Notes under the pieces: model-generated
Databases searched by the model: none
Told to the model about the DNA's origin: nothing
The model's input: only the letters and a program-made list of their open reading frames with translations
Source of the DNA: an uncultured Clostridia bacterium
GTDB taxonomy: Bacteria > Bacillota > Clostridia > Lachnospirales > Lachnospiraceae
Reading direction: 5' to 3'
Length of the DNA: 8,470 bases
Assembly: GCA_946405675.1 (NCBI GenBank)
Contig: CAMJIC010000105.1
Coordinates: 1-8,470 of the forward strand
Shown: positions 1 through 5,334 of the stretch, in pieces
How positions within the stretch are numbered: the first letter of the stretch is position 1
How the letters are laid out: the number at the start of each line of letters is the position of its first letter
Position numbers and translations under genes: made by a program

Positions 1-409
1 CTCCGAGGAAGATCAGGAACACCTTTCCTTCCTCCCCGATCCCAAACCACAGGATGACCAGCGGAATCCAGGCGATCGGAGGGATCGGCTTGATGATCTG
101 GATCAGCAGGTCTGTCAGGCGGTTCAGATGCCGGAACAGGCCGATCAGAATGCCGAGAATGATCCCCAGGCAGGCCGCGATCAGATATCCCTTCAGGACA
201 CGCATCAGGCTGACAGACAGGTGATTCCACAGCTGCCCGCTCTTCACCAGGTTCACGAACGTATTCAGGATCTTCGACGGGGCAGGCATAATCACCGTGT
301 TCAATGCCCCCCGTTTTTCCATGATAATCCAGATCAGCAGGAGCAGCGCCGGCAAGGCGATATACTCCAGGACACTCAGGACCTTTTTCAGTTTCTCAGG
401 TAAATGCAT
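1..409 (-). CDS. ABC transporter permease, SsuC/TauC type (5' part; C-terminus beyond window)
   Basis: This is an inner-membrane permease subunit of a nitrate/sulfonate/taurine-type (BPD_transp_1) ABC importer. I translated about 136 codons by hand from the ATG at 407-409; the frame is open to base 1 and continues outside the window. The protein opens with a short basic stretch and one hydrophobic helix (about residues 15-31). The family pattern follows: MPAPSKIL, then WNHLSVSLMRVLKGY, a hydrophobic helix, and IKPIPPIAWIPL followed by ILWFGIGEEGKVF. The P-I-P-P-x-A-W-x-P-L and WFGIGE stretches are the usual signature just before the EAA loop that docks on the ATPase. It starts 64 bases after the LysR gene on the same strand, so the two are probably co-transcribed and the regulator may control the importer. 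The ribosome binding site (AGAG, about 9 bases upstream) is weak. The substrate cannot be told; ATPase and binding-protein genes would be expected further left. Confidence 0.88.
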   Translation of the reverse strand, partial: MHLPEKLKKVLSVLEYIALPALLLLIWIIMEKRGALNTVIMPAPSKILNTFVNLVKSGQLWNHLSVSLMRVLKGYLIAACLGIILGILIGLFRHLNRLTDLLIQIIKPIPPIAWIPLVILWFGIGEEGKVFLIFLG

Positions 410-473
410 GACAAATATTCTCTTTTCTGACGATACGCCGCGTCCTGACAGCCAGAACCTGCCGCGAATGAAC

Positions 474-1406
474 TTATGCATCCTCTTCTTTCAGCTCAGA
501 CAGCAGCTGCAGGGCGGATTCGGATAACGCATGGTGCCGGTTGAACGCCGCATAGATCTGACGGTCTGAATAGCTGTCAGGGAGCGCGTAGGTGCAGATA
601 TCGATCCGGGAACTGCACGCGCGGATCGCCGAGGCGGAGGCGATGAATATGCCTTCTCCCGCCGCAACGAATTCCACTGCCGTCGCCACCTGATCCACGC
701 GCATGCGGGTCACAGGCGTAATCCGGAATTCTTCCAGAAAACGGAGGATAAATTTCTGAAGGGGCTGATCCTCTCCCAGAAAAATAAATGGATATCCATC
801 CAGCAGGGTGAAATCAAAGCACTTCCCATGGCCTCCCGGGCCTGTCATGTACTTCTGCAGCTTCTTATTGATCGGCAGCGAAGCAGGCAGGCACAGATAA
901 AGCCGCTCTTTCCTCAGCGGAACCGTCTCCAGCACCTCCGGGATCCTTGTAGTGGTGCAGATGAAGAAATCCAGCTCGCCCTGCTCCGCCAGCGAAATCA
1001 GCGTCTTCTGTGACCCGTTCCTGATCTCCACCATGCAGCTTTGATCCTGCTTCCGGATCCTCTGCACCGCGTCAACCACCAGTGACTTCACATAGACCTC
1101 CGGGCCGCCGATCCGGATCCTGCGTGTCCGCTCATTATGCAAAAGCGCAATGGATGCGGTGAATTCATCCATGATGACCTTCTGCTTTTTCAGATAGTCC
1201 ACATAGAGCTTCCCCTCCGCAGTCAGGGAGATCGGCGAAGTCTCACGGTTGAACAAAAGCATCCCCAGAGATTCCTCCAGCTTTCCCAGCTTCATGCTGA
1301 GGGCAGGCTGTGAGATATTCAGCTCCCGCGCAGCCTTCGTGAGGCTCCCGTTCTCCAGGATCGTAAAAATGAAACCATTCCTGATCGATTCATTATCTGT
1401 AAGCAT
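474..1406 (-). CDS. LysR-family transcriptional regulator
   Basis: This is a cytoplasmic DNA-binding regulator of normal LysR length (310 residues from the start chosen here). The N-terminal winged helix-turn-helix is clear: GSLTKAARELNISQPALSM is the recognition region, then KLEESLGMLLFNRE and the wing ISLTAEG. A linker helix leads into a periplasmic-binding-protein-like effector domain (about residues 85-300), with features such as RIRIGGPEVYV and the FVAAGEGIFIAS stretch typical of the second half. An in-frame ATG at 1421 would add five residues. I prefer the ATG at 1406 because GAGG lies nine bases upstream of it, while the 1421 start has no binding site and would sit about three bases from the predicted transcription start. 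The effector is unknown. The nearest likely target is the ABC permease gene downstream. Autoregulation is also likely, given the palindrome over its own start region. Confidence 0.93.
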   Translation of the reverse strand: MLTDNESIRNGFIFTILENGSLTKAARELNISQPALSMKLGKLEESLGMLLFNRETSPISLTAEGKLYVDYLKKQKVIMDEFTASIALLHNERTRRIRIGGPEVYVKSLVVDAVQRIRKQDQSCMVEIRNGSQKTLISLAEQGELDFFICTTTRIPEVLETVPLRKERLYLCLPASLPINKKLQKYMTGPGGHGKCFDFTLLDGYPFIFLGEDQPLQKFILRFLEEFRITPVTRMRVDQVATAVEFVAAGEGIFIASASAIRACSSRIDICTYALPDSYSDRQIYAAFNRHHALSESALQLLSELKEEDA

Positions 1407-1427
1407 TTCATTATACCTCATAATGAA
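1407..1427. promoter_or_regulatory. Perfect palindrome over the LysR gene leader (likely operator, possible RBS hairpin)
   Basis: Two perfect 8-bp arms, TTCATTAT (1407-1414) and ATAATGAA (1420-1427), flank a 5-bp spacer. The site contains the T-N11-A geometry typical of LysR-type binding sites. It begins right upstream of the chosen start codon (1406) and spans the predicted transcription start. The spacer, read on the minus strand as GAGGT, is the ribosome binding site. Bound regulator would therefore block transcription, and in RNA the arms could put the binding site in a hairpin loop. The palindrome is seen directly; the operator role is inferred. Confidence 0.6.
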
Positions 1428-1430
1428 TGG

Positions 1431-1459
1431 ATTATTGCACTACGCATGTTTTTTGTCAA
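1431..1459 (-). promoter_or_regulatory. Sigma-70-type promoter of the LysR gene
   Basis: On the minus strand TTGACA (1459-1454) is a perfect -35 box. It is separated by exactly 17 bp from AATAAT (1436-1431), a five-of-six match to the -10 consensus. The predicted start of transcription is near 1424, giving a leader of about 18 bases before the ATG at 1406. The box lies directly upstream of the 1407-1427 palindrome, a typical layout for negative autoregulation. Confidence 0.7.
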
Positions 1460-1473
1460 GCCCCACCACAGCC

Positions 1474-1511
1474 GTTACAAGTCACACCCTGGCCAGGGCA
1501 TGACTTGTAAC
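1474..1511. repeat. 38-bp near-perfect palindrome, intergenic
   Basis: Outer arms GTTACAAGTCA (1474-1484) and TGACTTGTAAC (1501-1511) are perfect complements. A symmetric CA/CA mismatch follows on each side, and the centre CCCTGGCCAGGG (1487-1498) is itself a perfect palindrome. A related copy of one arm, TGACTTGAAACC, recurs at 1534-1545 (11 of 12 identical to 1501-1512), so a repeat family is likely rather than a single hairpin. It lies between the LysR promoter and the 3' end of the glycerophosphotransferase gene. It could be a REP/MITE-type element or a bidirectional transcription barrier; no long T-run follows on either strand. Confidence 0.75.
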
Positions 1512-1544
1512 CCCCGGCCCGCTGGCAGGTGCGTGACTTGAAAC

Positions 1545-1589
1545 CACCCCTGTCACTCAGGACGCAAAGCGTTCTGCGCGACAGGGGTG
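1545..1589 (-). terminator. 45-nt compound hairpin after the acylation operon (candidate terminator)
   Basis: The outer stem pairs CACCCCTGTC (1545-1554) with GACAGGGGTG (1580-1589). After a symmetric 3x3 internal loop, an inner 8-bp stem pairs CAGGACGC (1558-1565) with GCGTTCTG (1569-1576), with one G-U pair, closed by a three-base loop. It starts about 30 bases after the stop codon of the glycerophosphotransferase gene, where the operon should end. Only TTT follows within a few bases on the minus strand, so it would be an atypical intrinsic terminator. It may instead be a processing or stabilising structure or part of the adjacent repeat. Confidence 0.45.
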
Positions 1590-1619
1590 TGCTGAATCGT
1601 TCCCCAAAGAGTTCTCATT

Positions 1620-3044
1620 TCATCCCGGCTTCTTCCCGCTGACGATCTCCAGCATCAGCTTCAGCAGCCTTGCAGTGGCATGTCCGTCACACCCGCTCAT
1701 GAAACGGTATTTGAATGCCCGGACCCTGGCGAGGTCAAAATCGGCATCCTTTTCCTGCAGGACACGGATCACCTCCTGCGTGGTGCGGCAGACCGGCCCA
1801 GGCATCATGTCCGATACCGGATAATAAAAGCCTCTCTCATCCAGGTACTGCTCCATGTCAAATGCAAAGAAGATCATCGGGCGTTCAAACAAAGAGTACT
1901 CAAAGACCAGAGACGAGTAGTCCGTAATGCACAGATCGGCAGCCGTCAGCAGCTCCTCGATGGACACCTGATCCGTCATGTCAAAGGCAAAGTCGCGGCA
2001 GGAAGCCGGGATCACAGGCCGTTCTTTCTCCTTGATAAAGGGATGGTGATTGATCAGAAGGAGATAATCCTTCCCAAGGGCCTGCTTCATTGCCGCAATA
2101 TCCAGTGCGGCGGGAGCTGCTGCATGGGCGACCGTCCCGCGGAAGGTCGGGGCATACAGGATGATCTTTTTCCCGGGAACCAGGGACAGATCCTGCGCGT
2201 GTGACTGATCCGCAGCACGATCCGAATAGATATCCCCGATCCTCGCATAGATCTCACGGGAGGTACCGCGGCCAGCCAGGGCGGCCGGATCGGACCTGAC
2301 GGTGGTGTCATTTTCCCGCAAAAACAGCCTCGGGGCCATGCGGCGCAGGATCCAGGCAACCTTCCCGCAGGCTTTCTCCCGGTAAGCGCTGCTGAAAAAC
2401 ATGTCAGTCCTGCTCACACCGATGGGAAGGATCCGGCCGACTCTGTCCTCCATGTGAAATGCCTGCGCGTATGCCCACGTAACCTCCGGCGCGGAGACCG
2501 TCACATAAGAAAAATTCCCATGCACCGGATATTCCTCCAGATCCTCCCTGGTCGTTCCGAATCCGGATCCCACCGCACTGTAGCCGAACTTTTTGAACGC
2601 ACCGCAGGCGTGCCAGGTCTGGATCACCGTCGTCTCGGAACGAATCGGAAGGCAGCTGAGGAAATAGGATACCTCATTGACGAAAATGAACTGTGCCTGT
2701 GCCAGCTGCGGGATCGCCTGCAGACAGTTTTTCATCACGCTGCCGCGGCTTTCCATCCCTTCACGGATGCAGACCACAGACATGGTCCACTCCGGTTCTC
2801 CATCCGTCCTGCTTCCTTCTCCCGCACCCTCGGGATGCCTTCTGTTCCTCTTTTCCAGCGCAGCCCGGATCAGCCTGAAATTATCCGAAAGCCCCTTTTC
2901 CCTGATCTCCAGGAAAACAACACGCCCCGGCACGACACCTTTGCGGCAGAATGCGCGGTAGCGGGAGGGATAGAGTTTTTTTAATGTCAGGTTTTTGTAG
3001 GAATCACGCACGATCCCACGGATCGATCCCCCGTTTTGAGCCAT
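1620..3044 (-). CDS. CDP-glycerol glycerophosphotransferase family protein (TagB/TagF-like)
   Basis: This is a likely membrane-associated cytoplasmic-face enzyme (474 residues) that transfers glycerol phosphate from CDP-glycerol to a glycan or a growing teichoic-acid-like chain (Glyphos_transf family). A divergent N-terminal domain (about 1-135) leads to the family core: QTWHACGAFKKFGYS (142-156) with its conserved His, then the GVSRTDMFF block (209-217), LYAPTFRG (296-303), NHHPF (332-336), and LLTAADLCITDYSSLVFEYS (365-384), where the D-Y-S-S signature sits, ending in SGCDGHATARL. Between SRTDMFF and LYAPTFRG there are about 78 residues, longer than I would expect, including a basic, low-conservation-looking stretch (about 222-262). 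The ATG at 3044 has GGAGG eight bases upstream. It is the last gene of the acylation cluster, separated from the carrier gene by a 146-bp palindrome. It may make or decorate the acceptor polymer. The acceptor is unknown, and a single-step (TagB-like) versus polymerising (TagF-like) role cannot be decided. Confidence 0.88.
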   Translation of the reverse strand: MAQNGGSIRGIVRDSYKNLTLKKLYPSRYRAFCRKGVVPGRVVFLEIREKGLSDNFRLIRAALEKRNRRHPEGAGEGSRTDGEPEWTMSVVCIREGMESRGSVMKNCLQAIPQLAQAQFIFVNEVSYFLSCLPIRSETTVIQTWHACGAFKKFGYSAVGSGFGTTREDLEEYPVHGNFSYVTVSAPEVTWAYAQAFHMEDRVGRILPIGVSRTDMFFSSAYREKACGKVAWILRRMAPRLFLRENDTTVRSDPAALAGRGTSREIYARIGDIYSDRAADQSHAQDLSLVPGKKIILYAPTFRGTVAHAAAPAALDIAAMKQALGKDYLLLINHHPFIKEKERPVIPASCRDFAFDMTDQVSIEELLTAADLCITDYSSLVFEYSLFERPMIFFAFDMEQYLDERGFYYPVSDMMPGPVCRTTQEVIRVLQEKDADFDLARVRAFKYRFMSGCDGHATARLLKLMLEIVSGKKPG

Positions 3045-3112
3045 GTCATTCTCCTCCCATCATTTCCTCATCCCTGCCGGCGGGGCGTGATGACACCGAG
3101 GCAGTTTAGGAT

Positions 3113-3258
3113 CTGTTACAGAATAACTTGTACATCTGACTTGTCCAAACGCTCATCTGCTGCGTTGGAAAGCCTCGCCGTAGCCCGCTACGGCTGCGTT
3201 TTCCTCCTTGCATATGAACGTTTGTCCTGCGTCATATGTACAAGTTATTTCTGAACAG
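3113..3258. repeat. 146-bp imperfect palindrome (MITE-like intergenic element)
   Basis: The element is symmetric about 3185/3186. The core is perfect: GCCGTAGC (3177-3184), CC, GCTACGGC (3187-3194). The outer arms share the stretch AATAACTTGTACAT before diverging slightly, with ends CTGTTACAG on the left and TTCTGAACAG on the right. Intermediate segments (AAACG-TCAT-TGC and GGAAA) also pair with isolated mismatches and a balanced one-base shift. As RNA it would form a stem of about 70 pairs between the carrier gene (stop at 3263) and the glycerophosphotransferase gene (start 3044). There is no ORF of its own. The architecture fits a non-autonomous mobile repeat or an operon-internal processing hairpin. 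I associate similar sequences with Lachnospiraceae intergenic regions, which I cannot check here. Confidence 0.8.
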
Positions 3259-3262
3259 CTCC

Positions 3263-3502
3263 TTATTCATTCTCCATTCGCTCAATCAGCTGCAGGATCG
3301 CGTCAACATTGTTAAAATTCTCCGGCAGCAGATCATCCACCCGGATCTCGATCCCATACTGCACATTGATCTCGCTCACCATGGCGATGATGTCAAAGGA
3401 CGAGAGGATCTCGTCGTCGATCAATGCCTCCTCTTCCTCAAAATTCACATCCGGACGCACGCTGCTGAGAATCTCGATCAGCTGTTCTCTTTCACTTCCC
3501 AT
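3263..3502 (-). CDS. Acyl carrier protein (DltC/ACP-like)
   Basis: This is a 79-residue acidic four-helix carrier protein of the size of DltC and ACP. Helix I (about 4-14) precedes a loop, then LIDDEILSSFDIIAMVSEIN (27-46) carries the attachment site at the start of helix II. Ser35 is the expected 4'-phosphopantetheine serine. The residue before it is Ser rather than the usual Asp of the D-S-[LMF] motif, giving L-S-S-F-D-I-I. The later part, YGIEIRVDDLLPENFNNVDAI, matches the usual helix III region of the family. The ATG at 3502 has AAAGGGG about seven bases upstream. Its place directly after the ligase gene indicates that the ligase loads it and the MBOAT unloads it. The gene is flanked by palindromic repeats at 3113-3258 and 3545-3576. 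It should need a phosphopantetheinyl transferase from elsewhere in the genome. Confidence 0.9.
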   Translation of the reverse strand: MGSEREQLIEILSSVRPDVNFEEEEALIDDEILSSFDIIAMVSEINVQYGIEIRVDDLLPENFNNVDAILQLIERMENE

Positions 3503-3544
3503 ATTTATTCCCCTTTCTGAATACTTACGTTACTTTCCTGTGCT

Positions 3545-3576
3545 GTAACTGTTCAGAACCTGTTCTGAACAGTTAC
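3545..3576. repeat. 32-bp perfect inverted repeat between ligase and carrier genes
   Basis: GTAACTGTTCAGAAC (3545-3559) and GTTCTGAACAGTTAC (3562-3576) are perfect 15-bp complements around a CT spacer. The motif TTCTGAACAG also forms the right end of the 146-bp palindrome (3249-3258), so this may be a solo end pair or internal-deletion relic of the same element. It lies in the 164-bp ligase-carrier gap (3503-3666), where I see no other gene. In RNA it is a strong hairpin without a following T-run, so it is more likely an attenuating or processing element than a full terminator. Confidence 0.75.
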
Positions 3577-3666
3577 CATGTACTGACGTTTCTTTCCTTG
3601 CCTGACCCTCTATCCTCTGTTAACGGCCACTTTCCTTTTTGGGCTGCCATGCTCCTGTATTGACGG

Positions 3667-5334
3667 TCACTTCGCCAGCTCCCGCCGCAGTATCTTCCCG
3701 TTGTAGGTGCGCGGAATCTGGCTGATCAGTTCAATCGTCCTGGGCATTCGGTTATCATCGATATGCTGCTTCAGATACGCGAAGATATCTTCTACCCGAA
3801 CCGAATCCGGGTCTTCCGGAACCACAAAGAGCTTCGGCACCTGTCCAGCAAGGGCATCCGCTGCAGGAATGCAGGCACAGTCCGCGACCAGGCTGCAGCC
3901 CTTTGCCGCCTCCTCGATCTCCTCCGGCGAGATCTTGATCCCCTTGTATACGATCACATCATCCTGCCTTCCGAGGACGTATATGTATCCATCTTTATCG
4001 ATGTATGCCACATCTGCCGTAAGGACATATCCATTCTTCTGGGTCTCGGCACTCAGGACAGGCTCCCTCCAGTAGCCGGACATATTCATGGGACCGGCGC
4101 AGGCAAGGGTGCCTGTATGCGCCGCATCGGACTCCATGGGATTCCCATCCTCATCCAGCACCGCAAAATGCGCATTCGGAACCGGCCTCCCGATGCAGCC
4201 TGGCTGGCTCTTTCCCCTTCCGAATTCCAGGCAGCACGTGCGCCCGGATTCGGAAGAACCATAGAAATTATACAATCTCGCGCCCGGGAAGCATTCCCTG
4301 AGCATGGCCTTTGTCGTCTCCGGCAGAAATGCCGTCCCAACCTCCACATACCGGACCGATGGCGCAGCCTCTTCCTTCAGCCTGCGCTCCGACGTGCTGA
4401 TGAGCATATTCGCGGCACTCGGAGACAGATCGATGGCATTCGCCCCGTACTTCTGCATCATGTCAAGAAGGACGCGGGGAAATGTGATCCCGTTCGCGAT
4501 CAGCGCGCAGCTCCCATTCAGCAGATGCGCATAAATCGTCCTGAGGCCGTGGGCGTGGTTGATCGGAAGCGGGATCATCTCCACCGCGTCCGGCTCCATC
4601 TGCACCCCATCGATGATATTCTGCGCATTTGCCACATTCGCCCCGTTCGTGAGAACAGCGCCCTTCGTCTTTCCGGTCGTCCCGGTGGAAAACATGATCT
4701 CCGCCGTCCGGTTCCGTTCCAGATGCGCCCCCTGCGCCAGGGAACTACCGTCTTCCGCAAAAGAAGCACCGCTTTCCGCCTCCTGGCACAGAAGCTCCTT
4801 CAATTCCTTCGCCGTAAGATACTTCAAGCCTCCATCAGCCGGCTCCGCCTTCCGGTTCGTCTGCAAAGGCACCGGTTCCGTCTTCCGGACCGTCTGCAAA
4901 GGCACCGGTTCCGTCTTCCGGACCGTCTGCAAAAACACAGGTTCCGTCTTCCGGATCGTCTGCAAAAACACAGGTTCCGTCTTCCGGATCGTCACCAGAA
5001 GCACCGGCTGTGTCTGAAGAAGGATCTCCTCCAGACGGCCCCTGGCGACCTTGCGCTCCACACCGACAAAGACTGCTCCCAGCAGCTGACAGGCCAGGTT
5101 GACTGTCACAAAGAAGGCATCCTGCGTACACTCCATCACCACACGGTCTCCGGGTTTGACACCTAACCCCTTCAAGGTCCGGGCGCAGAGAAACATCCTG
5201 TCCTTCAGCTGCCCATAGGTGACCGGCCCTTCCTTATCCGCCAGCGCACATGCATCCGGCATACGCTCCGCATGCAAAATGACCGCCTCGGCAATCGCCC
5301 TTGCCTGTATCCTGACCTCACTTCGTTCCATCAT
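3667..5334 (-). CDS. ANL-family acid:AMP ligase (DltA position, acyl-ACP loading)
   Basis: This is a cytoplasmic adenylate-forming enzyme (555 residues) predicted to activate a carboxylic acid with ATP and pass it to the carrier protein encoded next. The core motifs are in order: the P-loop STGTTGKTKG (216-225), PLPINHAHGL at the A4 position (256-265), FYGSSESG as A5 (357-364), TADVAYIDKDGYIYVLGRQDD with the ribose-binding Asp and hinge region (439-459), VYKGIKISPEEIE as A8, and TYNGKILRREL with the catalytic Lys547. DltA and NRPS domains carry an Asp at A4 that holds the amino group; the NHAHGL version here resembles acyl or aryl acid ligases, so D-alanine is unlikely. A five-copy 11-residue repeat (108-162) sits in the N-terminal domain. 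The ATG at 5334 overlaps the upstream stop codon (TGATG), with GAGG seven bases before it; a TTG at 5337 and an ATG at 5331 are alternatives. Confidence 0.9.
   Translation of the reverse strand: MMERSEVRIQARAIAEAVILHAERMPDACALADKEGPVTYGQLKDRMFLCARTLKGLGVKPGDRVVMECTQDAFFVTVNLACQLLGAVFVGVERKVARGRLEEILLQTQPVLLVTIRKTEPVFLQTIRKTEPVFLQTVRKTEPVPLQTVRKTEPVPLQTNRKAEPADGGLKYLTAKELKELLCQEAESGASFAEDGSSLAQGAHLERNRTAEIMFSTGTTGKTKGAVLTNGANVANAQNIIDGVQMEPDAVEMIPLPINHAHGLRTIYAHLLNGSCALIANGITFPRVLLDMMQKYGANAIDLSPSAANMLISTSERRLKEEAAPSVRYVEVGTAFLPETTKAMLRECFPGARLYNFYGSSESGRTCCLEFGRGKSQPGCIGRPVPNAHFAVLDEDGNPMESDAAHTGTLACAGPMNMSGYWREPVLSAETQKNGYVLTADVAYIDKDGYIYVLGRQDDVIVYKGIKISPEEIEEAAKGCSLVADCACIPAADALAGQVPKLFVVPEDPDSVRVEDIFAYLKQHIDDNRMPRTIELISQIPRTYNGKILRRELAK
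4849..5013 (-). repeat. 33-bp in-frame tandem repeat inside the ligase gene, five copies
   Basis: Five consecutive 33-bp units encode TQPVLLVTIRK, TEPVFLQTIRK, TEPVFLQTVRK, TEPVPLQTVRK and TEPVPLQTNRK. A partial sixth (AEPA) follows at 4837-4848. Neighbouring later copies differ by one to three bases, while the first differs from the second by about eight. The first unit, after EEILLQ, is in the place of the ordinary beta-strand of ANL enzymes (Q-T-x-P-x-L-L-V-T), so it is probably the ancestral copy and the rest arose by expansion. The unit length is divisible by three, so copy-number changes keep the frame. Confidence 0.93.

Noticed and set aside
128..527. Plus-strand ORFs of 91 and 76 codons near the left end
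   Set aside because: They lie opposite the ABC permease and LysR frames, have no recognisable motifs and are low-complexity Gln/Arg-rich shadows.
1474..1589. CRISPR-like repeats
   Set aside because: The repeated arms are only about 11-12 bp and are arranged as inverted repeats without regular spacers, so this is not a CRISPR array.
3573..3650. A 25-codon minus-strand ORF between the ligase and carrier genes (a candidate DltX-like small gene)
   Set aside because: AGGAG is only one base from the ATG. The peptide is hydrophilic with no membrane segment and lacks an F-x-Y-x-x-F end, and its 3' end runs into the inverted repeat.
3763..5166. A 467-codon open frame on the plus strand opposite the ligase gene
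   Set aside because: It is an antisense shadow: the minus-strand frame has all ANL motifs, and this frame gives only Arg/His/Leu-rich sequence with no family signature. Its length comes from high GC content and the 33-bp repeats.
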